Shown: positions 1 through 8,287 of the stretch, piece by piece
Position numbering within the stretch: position 1 is the first letter of the stretch
Layout: the number at the start of each line of letters is the position of its first letter
NCBI GenBank assembly: GCA_018222585.1
Contig: JAAFAB010000001.1
Coordinates: forward strand, 656,198-720,197
Reading direction: 5' to 3'
DNA length: 64,000 nt
DNA from: Paracoccaceae bacterium
GTDB lineage: Bacteria; Pseudomonadota; Alphaproteobacteria; Rhodobacterales; Rhodobacteraceae
Program-made: the position numbers and the translations under genes
Notes under the pieces: model-generated
Seen by the model: the letters and a program-made list of their open reading frames with translations, nothing else
Database searches by the model: none
What the model was told of the DNA's origin: nothing

Positions 1-286
1 ACAGCGGTCGCGGGCCGTCGGGGGCGGGCTCTTCCCGGACACGGGATTTCAACAGCGCCAGCCCGCGCATGTAGCCCAGCACCAACAGCACCACGCCCCC
101 CAGGATCAGCCAGGCCGAAAGCGGACCCCAGGCCGTCGCCAGCACATGCTCCGGTGGCAGCAGCGCCAGCGCGCCGGTGACCAGCGCCCAGAGCGCCACC
201 AGCACCACGCCGCGTCTGCGCCGCGAGACCTCCAGCCAGCCGCCCGCCAACCAGATCAGCAGAGCTAGAAACAGCAACCACCCCAC
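1..286 (-). CDS. N-terminal part of a membrane-anchored protein, probably MoeB/ThiF-like (truncated by window edge)
   Basis: This is the first 95 residues of a protein that runs off the left edge of the window. The visible part has two hydrophobic segments (about residues 3-17 and 27-45), then a third around 54-70, followed by a basic stretch. It begins with GTG three bases after the dut stop, with a GGAGGGG ribosome site six bases upstream, so it is translationally linked to dut. In Rhodobacteraceae, as I recall, the gene after dut is often a MoeB/HesA/ThiF adenylyltransferase with just such a hydrophobic N-terminal extension; the catalytic domain is outside the window, so the family name is an inference from context only. 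Confidence 0.55.
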   Translation of the reverse strand, partial: MGWLLFLALLIWLAGGWLEVSRRRRGVVLVALWALVTGALALLPPEHVLATAWGPLSAWLILGGVVLLVLGYMRGLALLKSRVREEPAPDGPRPL

Positions 287-288
287 GC

Positions 289-750
289 TCAGCCCCTCCC
301 GGTGGAGCCGAAGCCGCCCCCTCCGCGCGCGGTCTCGTCCAGCTCCTCGACAAGGTCAAAGCGCGCCTGGAGCACCGGCGCCACCAGCATCTGCGCGATG
401 CGCTCTCCGTGAGAGATCACGAAGGTCTCGGCACCCGCGTTGAGCAGGATCACCCCGAGGGGGCCGCGATAGTCGCTGTCGATGGTGCCGGGGCTGTTCG
501 GCAGGGTGATCCCATGCTTCAGCGCCAGGCCGGAACGCGGCCGCAGCTGCACCTCGTAGCCCGCAGGGATCGCCAGCCTGAGGCCCGTGGGCACCAGCGC
601 GCGGTCACCGGGTTCAAGCGCGATCTCGCCCCGGTCGGGCAGGTTGGCGCGCAGGTCGGCGCCTGCCGCGCCCTCGGTCTCGTAGCGCGGCAGGCCAAGG
701 GAGGTATCCGCGCCCTCGTCCCACATGATCCGGATTGCCAGTGTTTGCAT
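289..750 (-). CDS. dut: Deoxyuridine 5'-triphosphate nucleotidohydrolase (dUTPase)
   Basis: The enzyme hydrolyses dUTP to dUMP and pyrophosphate in the cytoplasm, keeping uracil out of DNA and supplying dUMP for thymidylate synthesis. All five trimeric-dUTPase motifs are present in the 153-residue product: AGADLRA (29-35), PRSGLA (71-76), GTIDSDYRG (88-96, with the catalytic aspartate), GERIAQ (115-120) and the glycine-rich C-terminal arm [10 protein letters not shown] (142-151). The ATG at 750 was preferred because the longer upstream reading overlaps coaBC and adds sequence unlike the family; the usual length is about 150 residues. It lies 35 bases after coaBC and three bases before the next gene, so the three genes look like an operon. 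Confidence 0.95.
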   Translation of the reverse strand: MQTLAIRIMWDEGADTSLGLPRYETEGAAGADLRANLPDRGEIALEPGDRALVPTGLRLAIPAGYEVQLRPRSGLALKHGITLPNSPGTIDSDYRGPLGVILLNAGAETFVISHGERIAQMLVAPVLQARFDLVEELDETARGGGGFGSTGRG

Positions 751-785
751 CTTCAACCTGTTCTGAATAAACGATTTCGGACGGC

Positions 786-1988
786 TCAGCCCGCCAGTGC
801 CTCGGCGATCTTCGCGGCCAGCCTGCGGGCCACGTCGTCCTTGCCCATGCGCGGCCATTCCTCGGCGCCCGCGTCCGAGATCAGCACCACCGCGTTCTCG
901 GTCCCGCCCATGATGCCGGTCGCAGGGCTGACGTCATTGGCCAGGATCCAGTCACAGCCCTTGCGGGCGCGCTTGGCGGTGGCATGGGCCAGCACATCGT
1001 CGGTCTCGGCGGCAAAACCCACCACGAGGCCGGGGCGGCCCTCGGTCAGCTGCGAGACCCCGGCAAGGATGTCGGGGTTCTCGGCGAACTCCAGCACCGG
1101 CAGGGCACGCCCGGGCTGCTTCTTGATCTTCGAGCCGCTTTCCGAGGCGACCCGCCAGTCGGCCACGGCGGCGGCAAACACGGCGGCATCGGCGGGCAGC
1201 GCGGCAGCGACCGCCTGCTGCATTTCGCGCGCGGTCTGCACCTTCACCACCTCGACGCCCTCGGGCGGAGGCACATCGGCCGGCCCGGTGACAAAGACCA
1301 CCTCGGCGCCAAGGGCCGCAAGCGCGCGGGCAATCGCCGTGCCCTGCGCCCCGGACGACCGGTTGGCGATGTAGCGCACCGGGTCGATGGGTTCATGCGT
1401 GGGGCCAGAGGTCACCACGATGCGGCGGCCAGACAGCGGGCCCGAGGCCAGCGCGGCGCGCACCGCATCGACGATGGCAAAGGGTTCGGACATGCGCCCG
1501 GGGCCGTATTCGCCACAGGCCATGTCGCCCTCGTCAGGGCCGACGATCGACACGCCATCACCTTTCAGCACCGCCAAGTTGCGCTGCGTCGCGGGATGAT
1601 CCCACATCCGCACGTTCATCGCCGGCGCGATCAGCACCGGCGTGTCGGTTGCCAGCAGCAGGGTCGAGGCCAGGTCGTCGGCCAGCCCCTGCGCCATCTT
1701 GGCCATCAGGTTGGCCGTGGCCGGGGCGACGACGATCAGGTCGGCGGAGCGGGACAGCTCGATGTGGCCCATCTCGGCCTCGTCGGTCAGGTCGAAAAGC
1801 TCTCGGTAGACCTTTTCCCCGGCCAGCGCCGAAAGGGTCAGGGGAGTGACGAACTCAGCCGCGGCGGCGGTCATCACCGGGGTCACGGCGGCGCCCTCGG
1901 CGCGCAGCAGCCGGATCAGCGCCGGGGTCTTGAAGGCGGCGATCCCGCCCGAGATGATCAGAAGAATGCGCTTGCCTGCCAGCATCAT
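786..1988 (-). CDS. coaBC: Bifunctional phosphopantothenoylcysteine decarboxylase / phosphopantothenate-cysteine ligase
   Basis: CoaBC carries out two steps of coenzyme A synthesis: joining 4'-phosphopantothenate to cysteine and then decarboxylating the product. The 400-residue protein has the N-terminal flavin-dependent CoaC domain (catalytic His75 in [10 protein letters not shown], the PAMNVRMW motif near 122-129, Cys158 in [12 protein letters not shown]) and the C-terminal CoaB domain (NRSSG at 209-213 and KIKK at 287-290). His75 and Cys158 fall at the same numbers as in E. coli. The start at 1988 is supported by AGGGGG six bases upstream; a second ATG follows at once. It is followed by dut in the same direction. 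Confidence 0.96.
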   Translation of the reverse strand: MMLAGKRILLIISGGIAAFKTPALIRLLRAEGAAVTPVMTAAAAEFVTPLTLSALAGEKVYRELFDLTDEAEMGHIELSRSADLIVVAPATANLMAKMAQGLADDLASTLLLATDTPVLIAPAMNVRMWDHPATQRNLAVLKGDGVSIVGPDEGDMACGEYGPGRMSEPFAIVDAVRAALASGPLSGRRIVVTSGPTHEPIDPVRYIANRSSGAQGTAIARALAALGAEVVFVTGPADVPPPEGVEVVKVQTAREMQQAVAAALPADAAVFAAAVADWRVASESGSKIKKQPGRALPVLEFAENPDILAGVSQLTEGRPGLVVGFAAETDDVLAHATAKRARKGCDWILANDVSPATGIMGGTENAVVLISDAGAEEWPRMGKDDVARRLAAKIAEALAG

Positions 1989-2107
1989 CGCGTCGCCCCC
2001 TGCCGCATTGCGGTCGCAGAAACCTGCCGCATCGCGGCCCTTTGCGGCAAGGTAGAACGCGGGCGCGGCAGGCACAAGCAGCGCCGGGCGTCACAAGACG
2101 CGCGCAT

Positions 2108-2142
2108 GAAAAAGGGGCGTAGCCCGTTGGCCCGCCCCCTTT
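2108..2142 (-). terminator. Rho-independent terminator of rpoH
   Basis: Read on the minus strand, an AAAGGGG(G)CG arm and a CGCCCCTTT arm form a GC-rich stem followed directly by a short run of T. It lies about 20 bases beyond the rpoH stop codon and before the coaBC start, so it separates the two transcripts. Confidence 0.7.
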
Positions 2143-2164
2143 CGTCGTTCCGTCGGGTGGCGCT

Positions 2165-3043
2165 TCAGTGCAGCAGCGCCCGCGCCTCGGCCGTCTCGCC
2201 GTCCAGCTTGCGGCGCATCTTGGTGAAGGCCGCCGCTTCGAGCTGGCGCACGCGCTCCTTGGACAGGCCCAGCTCCTTGCCGAGGCTTTCCAGAGTGCGC
2301 GGGGTGTCGCGCAGCTTGCGCTCGGACACGATCAGCCGCTCGCGGTCGTTCAGCTCGGCCATGGCGCCGGCCAGCCAGCGGCGCAGCGCGGAACGATCAT
2401 GGCTCTCGGCCACCAGCTCCTCGGTATCCGCGCCCTGATCGACCAGGGTCTCGATCCACTCGCGCCCCTCTTCATCGCTGCTCTGCGTCGCGTTCAGCGA
2501 GAAGTCGGACCCCGAAAGCCGCCCCTCCATCATCTCGACATCGCGCAGCGGCACGCCGACCTCGGTGGCAATCAGCTGGCGCAGCTGGTGGCCGTCCAGC
2601 TCGACGCCCTGGGCCATCGCCTCGCGCTCAAGCCGGGCCTGCACCCGACGCATGTTGAAGAACAGGGATTTCTGCGACGAGGTCGAACCGGTGCGCACCA
2701 TCGACCAGTTGCGCATCACGTATTCCTGGATGGACGCCTTGATCCACCACACCGCGTAGGTCGAGAACCGCACGCCGCGGTCGGGATCGAACTTGTCGGC
2801 GGCCTTCATCAGGCCCAGCCCGGCCTCCTGGATCAACTCGTTCACCGGGGCGCCGTAGCGGCGGTATTTCGACGCCATCGAAATCGCCAGCCGCATGTAG
2901 GCGGTCACCAGCCTGTGCAACGCGGCGGTATCGCGCTGGTCACGCCAGGCATAGGCCAGTTCCAGCTCGGTTTCGGCATCGAGAAGTTCCGCCTTCATCG
3001 CGGTCCGCGAGAGCGAGCTGGTCGTCATTTCGGTCTGAGCCAT
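2165..3043 (-). CDS. rpoH: RNA polymerase sigma factor of the RpoH (sigma-32) family, probably RpoHII type
   Basis: This 292-residue sigma-70 family factor directs RNA polymerase to heat-shock or oxidative-stress promoters. Region 2 is clear (RFSTYAVWWIKASIQEYVMR, about residues 92-111) and is followed by an RpoH box, QKSLFFNMRRVQA (124-136), the hallmark that separates RpoH from other sigma factors. A region-4 helix-turn-helix lies near the C terminus (SLGKELGLSKERVRQLE). The start at 3043 has AGGGGAT seven bases upstream. Rhodobacter carries two RpoH paralogues; the QKSLFFNM form and the neighbourhood suggest the RpoHII (photo-oxidative stress) member, but this is an inference. It diverges from cobU and has its own terminator. 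Confidence 0.88.
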   Translation of the reverse strand: MAQTEMTTSSLSRTAMKAELLDAETELELAYAWRDQRDTAALHRLVTAYMRLAISMASKYRRYGAPVNELIQEAGLGLMKAADKFDPDRGVRFSTYAVWWIKASIQEYVMRNWSMVRTGSTSSQKSLFFNMRRVQARLEREAMAQGVELDGHQLRQLIATEVGVPLRDVEMMEGRLSGSDFSLNATQSSDEEGREWIETLVDQGADTEELVAESHDRSALRRWLAGAMAELNDRERLIVSERKLRDTPRTLESLGKELGLSKERVRQLEAAAFTKMRRKLDGETAEARALLH

Positions 3044-3120
3044 GGTGATCCCCTGCTGTCTGCGCCTGGCCGGGTCCGTCACCCTGATGTGCCGGGGTCG
3101 CCCCCGTTCCCGGCCAAGCT

Positions 3121-3148
3121 TTGACTTGTCGCTATTGGGGGATATACG
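3121..3148 (+). promoter_or_regulatory. Sigma-70-type promoter for cobU
   Basis: TTGACT (3121-3126) and TATACG (3143-3148) are separated by 16 bases, a good match to the vegetative consensus, and lie about 40 bases before the cobU start. No obvious cobalamin riboswitch is present in the short leader. Confidence 0.55.
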
Positions 3149-3185
3149 CGCGGTAGGGCGGTTCGGTTCCATTTCAGGGGGAAAA

Positions 3186-3713
3186 ATGTCCGGCAAAAGC
3201 ATCCTGGTCATCGGCGGCGCGGCCTCCGGCAAGTCGGAATATGCCGAGGATCTGGTTTGCGGTTTCGGCCCCGAACGCCTCTACCTCGCCAGCGCCGAGG
3301 CGCATGACACTGAGATGGAACGGAAAATCGCGTTGCACCGGGAAAGGCGCGGCAGCGGCTGGCAGGTGGTCGAGGCTCCGCTCGATCTTGCGCCCGCGCT
3401 CGGCGGCGATCTGCCGGTGCTGTTTGACTGCGCGACGATGTGGCTGTCCAACCACCTCTTCGCGGACCGTGACCTGGCCCGGGCGCAGGCCGATCTGCTG
3501 GCCGCGCTCGCCAGCCATCCCGCCCCGGTGGTGACGGTCACCAACGAGGTCGGCCAGGGCATCGTGCCGGCCGATCCCCTCACCCGCCGCTTCCGCGAGG
3601 CGCAGGGGCGGCTGAACATCGCGCTGGCGCGGCAGGCCGATTGCGTGGTGCAGGTGGTGGCCGGCCTGCCCAATGTGCTGAAAGGCGCCGACCTGCTGAA
3701 GACCCGGCCATGA
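3186..3713 (+). CDS. cobU: Adenosylcobinamide kinase / adenosylcobinamide-phosphate guanylyltransferase
   Basis: CobU (CobP in aerobic organisms) phosphorylates adenosylcobinamide and then transfers GMP to it during assembly of the cobalamin nucleotide loop. The 175-residue protein has the P-loop GGAASGKS (10-17; the more usual form is GGxRSGKS), the FDCATMWLSN motif around 81-90 and NEVGQGIVP near 121-129, all diagnostic. The ATG at 3186 has AGGGGG a few bases upstream and gives the family length. Its stop codon overlaps the start of the next gene (ATGA), so the two are translationally coupled. Confidence 0.93.
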   Translation: MSGKSILVIGGAASGKSEYAEDLVCGFGPERLYLASAEAHDTEMERKIALHRERRGSGWQVVEAPLDLAPALGGDLPVLFDCATMWLSNHLFADRDLARAQADLLAALASHPAPVVTVTNEVGQGIVPADPLTRRFREAQGRLNIALARQADCVVQVVAGLPNVLKGADLLKTRP

Positions 3714-4285
3714 GCCGCCTTTTCCTGGTCCGCCACGGCCCGACCCACGCGAAGACCATGACCGGCTGGACCGACCTGCCCGCCGATCTCTCGGATCGGG
3801 AGACGATCTCGCGGCTCTCGGCCTGGTTACCGGCCGAGGCCCGGCTGGTCTCCTCCGACCTCTCGCGCACGCGCGCCACCGCCGATGCTCTCGCCACGCC
3901 CGGCCGCCGGCGCCTGCCGGACGAACCCGCCCTGCGGGAGTTGCATTTCGGCAGCTGGGAGGGCCTGACCGCGAACGAGATAGACGCCCGCGACCCCGAG
4001 ATTTCCCGGGCCTTCTGGACCGACCCCGGCGTTGCCTGCCCCCCCGGGGGCGAAAGCTGGAATGACATGGAAAGGCGCTGCTCGGCGGCGCTGGACAGGC
4101 TTATGGCGCCAGGCGGGGACCTGATCGTCGTCTGCCATTTCGCCGTGATCCTCGGTCAGATCGCCCGTCACCGGGCTTGCCCGCCGCGCGAGGTGCTGGC
4201 CCAGCGGGTTGACCCGTTGTCGGTCACGCTCCTGACATGGCAGGAAACAGGGGTCTCGGCGGCACCAATCAATCACTTTCCGTGA
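3710..4285 (+). CDS. Histidine phosphatase family protein, possibly alpha-ribazole phosphatase CobC
   Basis: This 191-residue protein belongs to the phosphoglycerate-mutase-like histidine phosphatases. The phospho-accepting histidine lies in FLVRHGPTH (residues 5-13), with the conserved S-S-D-L-x-R-x-x-x-T segment near 48-58, a catalytic glutamate in LRELHFGSWEGL (about 75-86) and the second histidine in VVCHFAVI. It overlaps cobU by four bases. That coupling suggests it removes the phosphate from alpha-ribazole phosphate or cobalamin phosphate in the same pathway, as CobC does, but the family has many substrates and sequence alone cannot settle this. Confidence 0.72.
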   Translation: MSRLFLVRHGPTHAKTMTGWTDLPADLSDRETISRLSAWLPAEARLVSSDLSRTRATADALATPGRRRLPDEPALRELHFGSWEGLTANEIDARDPEISRAFWTDPGVACPPGGESWNDMERRCSAALDRLMAPGGDLIVVCHFAVILGQIARHRACPPREVLAQRVDPLSVTLLTWQETGVSAAPINHFP

Positions 4286-4318
4286 TGGATTCGCGATCAA
4301 AATATCATTTTTTGTGAT
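4272..4318. promoter_or_regulatory. Two inverted repeats of the form ATCAC-N5-GTGAT before the glutathione S-transferase gene
   Basis: ATCAC TTTCC GTGAT occupies 4272-4286 and a near copy, ATCA TTTTTTG TGAT, occupies 4304-4318. The centres are 32 bases apart, about three helical turns. Both fit the T-N11-A pattern bound by LysR-type regulators. They lie between the phosphatase stop and the transferase start. Binding is an inference; no LysR gene is adjacent. Confidence 0.4.
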
Positions 4319-4361
4319 GAATTGTGCAGGCTATCCTGCCGCCACAACAGCGGAGAGTCAG

Positions 4362-5252
4362 ATGCCCCAAGGCCACCCCCACGCGCTTTTCATCGCGGCG
4401 CGCACCTATTCCAGCTGGTCCCTGCGGGGCTGGCTGATGTTCGAGACATTCGACCTTCCGGTCAAGACCCATATGGTCGACCTCTATGGCGGCGATCTGC
4501 AGGCCGAACTGGCCGGTCATGGCCTTGCCCCCGCCCGCCTGGTGCCGGTGCTGCGCTCTCCCGAGGGGCATGTGCTGGGCGAAACCCTCGCCATGGCCGA
4601 GCACCTGGCGGCCTATTTCCCCGAGGCCAGTCTCTGGCCCGCCGATCCCGGCGCGCGCATGGCCGCGCGCTGGCTGGTCTCGGAGATGCACGCCGGTTTC
4701 GCCGCCCTGCGCAGCGCCTGCCCGATGCAACTGCTGTGCCAATACCAGGGTTTCGAGGTCTCCGACGCGGTTGCCGCCGATCTCGCCCGTCTCGACCAAC
4801 TCTTTGCCTACGCCGAAACGCAGCGCAGCGCCGAGGGACCGTGGATCTTCGGCGACTGGTCGCTGGCCGACTGCTTCTACGCCCCGGTCGCCATGCGTAT
4901 CGCGGGCTACGGCCTGCCCGTCTCGCCCCGGCTCGCGGCCTACACGCGCGCCATGCTTGCCCATCCCGCGATCCGCCGCTGGCGCGCCCTGGCGCTGACC
5001 GAAACCTTCGCCCAGGATCCCTACGCCAAGGATCTGCCGCGCGGCGCCTGGCCCGGTCCCGCGCCCCTGCCCGCCCGCGCCGTGAGCCAGGGCACCCCGG
5101 TCAACGCCGCCTGCCCGTTCTCGGGCCAGCCCGTCACCGACCTGGCCGAGATCGACGGCACCACGGTCGGTTTCTGCAACGCGACCTGTCGCGACAAGAC
5201 GGTGAACGACGCCGAAGCCTGGCCCGCCGTCATGGCCCTGCTGGACCGCTGA
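4362..5252 (+). CDS. Glutathione S-transferase family protein with a C-terminal cysteine motif resembling a YHS/TRASH zinc domain
   Basis: Residues 8-85 form a thioredoxin-fold GST N-terminal domain (YSSWSLRGW with the likely active Ser/Tyr region, and the ETLAMAEHLA glutathione-contact segment at 74-83), and residues 95-215 the helical C-terminal domain. Beyond these, residues 247-292 carry CPFSGQPV (Cys251) and GFCNATC (Cys272, Cys276), followed by DKTV and AWPAVMALL, which resembles a YHS/TRASH metal-binding module. GSTs usually stop near 220 residues, so this is an extended member. The ATG at 4362 has GGAGAG just upstream. Substrate is unknown. Two operator-like repeats lie directly upstream. 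Confidence 0.83.
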   Translation: MPQGHPHALFIAARTYSSWSLRGWLMFETFDLPVKTHMVDLYGGDLQAELAGHGLAPARLVPVLRSPEGHVLGETLAMAEHLAAYFPEASLWPADPGARMAARWLVSEMHAGFAALRSACPMQLLCQYQGFEVSDAVAADLARLDQLFAYAETQRSAEGPWIFGDWSLADCFYAPVAMRIAGYGLPVSPRLAAYTRAMLAHPAIRRWRALALTETFAQDPYAKDLPRGAWPGPAPLPARAVSQGTPVNAACPFSGQPVTDLAEIDGTTVGFCNATCRDKTVNDAEAWPAVMALLDR

Positions 5253-5329
5253 AGGACATCGCGCCGGCCGGCGTTAACGAAGTCCTAAGGGCTCCGCTCT
5301 TAACCATGGGCTAACCACAGGGGGAGTCC

Positions 5330-6838
5330 ATGGTTCTGAGAACCTATACCGTCGCCTTCCACGGCGCCGAGGCCGCGCCGGTCGAGGTGCAATGCGCGCT
5401 CTCGCCCGGGGTGCCGGGGTTCTCCATCGTCGGCCTGCCCGACAAGGCGGTCTCGGAAGCGCGCGAACGGGTGCGGGCCGCGCTTTCGGCCATGCGCATC
5501 GCCCTGCCCGCACAGCGGATCACCATCAACCTCTCGCCCGCCGACATGCCCAAGGCGGGCAGTCACTACGACCTGCCGATCGCCCTGGCGATCCTGGCGG
5601 CGCTGAAGGTGATCCCGCCCGAGGTGGCCGAAGAGCATTCCTCACTCGGGGAGCTTTCGCTCGACGGCAAGATCATCCCGGTCGCCGGCGCCCTGCCCGC
5701 CGCCATGGCCGCCGCCGGCGAGGAGCGCGGGCTGCTCTGCGCCGCCGGCTCCGCCCCCGAAGCCGCCTGGAGCGCCGCGACCCGCGTCATTGGCGCCGCC
5801 TCTCTGGCCGACCTGGTGCGCCACCTCACCGGCCAGACTCCCCTGCCCGAGGCCGAGGCCGGCGCCGTCCGGCGCAACCGCGACACCCCCGACCTGCGCG
5901 ACGTGCGTGGCCAGGAAAAGGCCAAGCGCGCCCTCGAGATCGCCGCCGCCGGGCGCCATCACCTGCTGATGATCGGGCCACCCGGCGCCGGAAAATCCAT
6001 GCTGGCCAGGCGTCTGCCCGGCATCCTGCCCGATCTCGACCCGCGCGAGGCGCTGGAGACCTCGATCCTGCATTCCCTCGCCGGGCTGCTCGACGGGGCC
6101 ATCTCCAGCGCCCCCCCCTTCATGGAGCCGCATCACACGGCCTCGACCGCCGCGATCATCGGCGGCGGACGCGGCGCCCAGCCGGGCGAGATCTCACTGG
6201 CCCATAATGGCGTGCTCTTCCTCGACGAGATGCCGGAATTCGCCCCGGCGGTGCTCGACACCCTGCGTCAGCCGATGGAAAGCGGCGAGGTCACCGTCTC
6301 GCGCGCGGCGGCCCATGTGCGTTACCCCTGCCGGGTGCTGCTGGTCGCCGCCGCCAACCCCTGCCGCTGCGGCTACCTCGCCAATCCCGAGCGCGCCTGT
6401 TCCCAGGCGCCGAAGTGTTCGGAGAAATACATGGGCAAGGTCTCCGGCCCGCTGATGGACCGTTTCGACCTGCGCTTCGAGGTGCCCGAGATGCCGGTCT
6501 ACGAGCTGGACCTGCCGCCTACGGGGGATCATTCGGAAGTGGTGCGCGACCGGGTCTCCCGGGCACGGGGGCGCCAGGCCCGGCGCCACGCCGAGGCAGG
6601 GTCAGCCTTGCTGAACGCCGATCTTGCCGGCGCGTTGCTGGATCGCTTCGCCGCACCGGATGCAGAGGGGCGCGACCTGCTGCTGCGCGCCGCCGAGCGA
6701 TTTGGCCTCTCCGCGCGGGGCTATCACCGGGTTCTGCGCGTGGCGCGCACGATCGCCGACCTCGAAGGCGCCGAGACGATTCACCGCCCCCATATCGCCG
6801 AGGCCCTGGCCTATCGCGTTCCCGGCCTGGCGGGGTAG
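5330..6838 (+). CDS. comM: YifB/ComM family Mg chelatase-like AAA+ ATPase
   Basis: The 502-residue protein matches ComM, a hexameric helicase that promotes branch migration when incoming single-stranded DNA is integrated during natural transformation. An N-terminal Lon-like domain (about 20-165) is followed by an AAA+ domain with Walker A GPPGAGKS (216-223), Walker B VLFLDE (295-300) and a four-cysteine zinc site (Cys345, 347, 357, 363), and a C-terminal Mg-chelatase lid domain. The ATG follows GGGGGAG by a few bases. The gene is widespread, including in bacteria not known to be competent, so its presence does not prove transformation. Confidence 0.93.
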   Translation: MVLRTYTVAFHGAEAAPVEVQCALSPGVPGFSIVGLPDKAVSEARERVRAALSAMRIALPAQRITINLSPADMPKAGSHYDLPIALAILAALKVIPPEVAEEHSSLGELSLDGKIIPVAGALPAAMAAAGEERGLLCAAGSAPEAAWSAATRVIGAASLADLVRHLTGQTPLPEAEAGAVRRNRDTPDLRDVRGQEKAKRALEIAAAGRHHLLMIGPPGAGKSMLARRLPGILPDLDPREALETSILHSLAGLLDGAISSAPPFMEPHHTASTAAIIGGGRGAQPGEISLAHNGVLFLDEMPEFAPAVLDTLRQPMESGEVTVSRAAAHVRYPCRVLLVAAANPCRCGYLANPERACSQAPKCSEKYMGKVSGPLMDRFDLRFEVPEMPVYELDLPPTGDHSEVVRDRVSRARGRQARRHAEAGSALLNADLAGALLDRFAAPDAEGRDLLLRAAERFGLSARGYHRVLRVARTIADLEGAETIHRPHIAEALAYRVPGLAG

Positions 6839-7284
6839 CTGCGCCCTGCGGGACGCTCACGTGGCCGGCACGCTGAGAAGGCCGGGGCGCCATTCGCGAG
6901 GGCCACGCCGACCTGCCCCGGCCCTGCGTCGGCCCCGGCATCTGGCCCTGCCCGACCGAAGGGGCCTCGCACAGGTCACAAGGGACACAGTTCGCCAGAC
7001 CTGCCGATGGTCCCCAACTGCGCCGCCCCGCGAGACCTGTCCGACGTGCCCGGCCATCCGTGCATCGGGTGCATGGAAGGGAAGCGTCGGGTGATCCGAC
7101 TCATATCAACGCATTGTCGATCACGAGATGTCAGGACCCCCCGCAGGCCCGAGCGACTGCGCCCGCGGTGAAAGGCTCCGGCATTTGGCCGCGAACCGGC
7201 CGCTGGTGCAAGACGGCACTCGTCGGCAGAGCGCGCGCCCTGTCCAGCAACCGTATGGCCGGGACAGGGCAACCGAACCCCGGC
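6839..7284. other. Gene-free stretch between comM and gshB
   Basis: These 446 bases lie between two convergent genes. No open frame here shows family motifs, a ribosome site or codon use like the neighbours, and no tRNA-like cloverleaf was seen. The only clear structure is a 9-bp hairpin near the gshB end. The stretch is unusually long for this compact region and may hold a decayed gene or a small RNA, but nothing visible supports either. Confidence 0.5.
7237..7270 (-). terminator. Hairpin downstream of gshB, possible terminator
   Basis: GCCCTGTCC (7237-7245) and GGACAGGGC (7262-7270) are perfectly complementary over nine bases with a 16-base loop. It starts 15 bases after the gshB stop. There is no T tract, so termination would need Rho or the hairpin may serve as an mRNA 3' end. 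Confidence 0.35.
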
Positions 7285-8220
7285 TCAGGCGCGTCTGGCT
7301 TCGATCGCCTGCCAGATCTTCTCGGCGATGTTCACGCCGTCGAAGCGCTCCAGCTCCTGGATACCCGTCGGGGAGGTCACGTTGATCTCGGTCAGCCAGT
7401 AGCCGATGACGTCGATACCGACGAAGACCTGGCCCTTTTCCTTCAGCACCGGTCCGATGGCGGCGCAGATCTCGAGGTCGCGTTCGGTCAGGCCGACCTT
7501 CTCGGGGCGTCCGCCGACATGCATGTTCGAGCGGGTCTCGCCGGCAGCAGGCACGCGGTTGATCGCACCGACGGGCTCGCCGTCGACCAGGATCACCCGC
7601 TTGTCGCCCTTGGTCACGGCGGGCAGATACTTCTGCACGATCAGCGGCTCGCGCGAGAAGCCGGTGAACAGCTCGAATAGGGAGGACAGGTTGCGGTCAT
7701 CCTGCGTCAGGCGGAACACCCCGGCGCCGCCGTTGCCGTAAAGGGGCTTGAGGATGATATCGCCGTGCTTCTCCTTGAAGGCACGGATGGTCGCCAGATC
7801 GCGGGCCACGGTGGTCGGAGGGGTCAGTTGCGGGAAGTTCAGAACCAGCAGCTTCTCGGGCGAATTGCGCACCCAGAAGGGATCGTTCACCACCAGCGTC
7901 TTCGGATGGATCCGTTCCAGCAGATGTGTGGTGGTGATGTAGAACATGTCGAAGGGTGGATCCTGGCGCAACCAGACCACGTCGTACTCGGCCAGGTCCA
8001 CCTCGTCCTCGGGCCCCAGCACCGCCGGATCCCCGGCGACACGCTGAACCTGCATCCGGTGCCCGCGTGCCATGATGCGGCCTTCCTGGAAGGAAAGGTT
8101 CTCCGGCGGGTAGTAGAACAGCTCATGTCCGCGCGCCTGTGCTTCCTCGGCAAGGCGGAACGTGCTGTCGGCATTGATATCGACGGCACCGATAGGGTCC
8201 ATCTGGAACGCGATCTTCAT
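7285..8220 (-). CDS. gshB: Glutathione synthetase
   Basis: GshB joins gamma-glutamylcysteine and glycine with ATP, the last step of glutathione synthesis in the cytoplasm. The 311-residue protein has the family N terminus ([21 protein letters not shown]), the [12 protein letters not shown] segment near 85-96 and an ATP-grasp domain with [15 protein letters not shown] (about 155-169), [13 protein letters not shown] and a metal-binding [10 protein letters not shown] near 273-282. Length and order match the family. The ATG at 8220 follows GGAGG at eight bases. It lies downstream of yraN and rsmI on the same strand, a common alphaproteobacterial arrangement. Confidence 0.96.
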   Translation of the reverse strand: MKIAFQMDPIGAVDINADSTFRLAEEAQARGHELFYYPPENLSFQEGRIMARGHRMQVQRVAGDPAVLGPEDEVDLAEYDVVWLRQDPPFDMFYITTTHLLERIHPKTLVVNDPFWVRNSPEKLLVLNFPQLTPPTTVARDLATIRAFKEKHGDIILKPLYGNGGAGVFRLTQDDRNLSSLFELFTGFSREPLIVQKYLPAVTKGDKRVILVDGEPVGAINRVPAAGETRSNMHVGGRPEKVGLTERDLEICAAIGPVLKEKGQVFVGIDVIGYWLTEINVTSPTGIQELERFDGVNIAEKIWQAIEARRA

Positions 8221-8287
8221 CTGGGAGGCCTCCGGCTGATCTCACCGCTCGGTGATGACCGATCCCGGCGCCCTCTGCAATGGCTGC

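Noticed and set aside
3044-3120. Cobalamin riboswitch before cobU
   Set aside because: The leader from the promoter to the ATG is about 40 bases, too short for a B12 riboswitch, and the B12-box motif was not found.
2168-3124. Long open frame on the plus strand opposite rpoH
   Set aside because: It is a shadow of a high-GC coding strand; rpoH has clear sigma motifs, and the opposite frame has no family pattern.
7060-7680. 206-residue plus-strand frame starting in the comM-gshB gap
   Set aside because: Most of it lies antisense to gshB and its 5' part has no ribosome site or family features.
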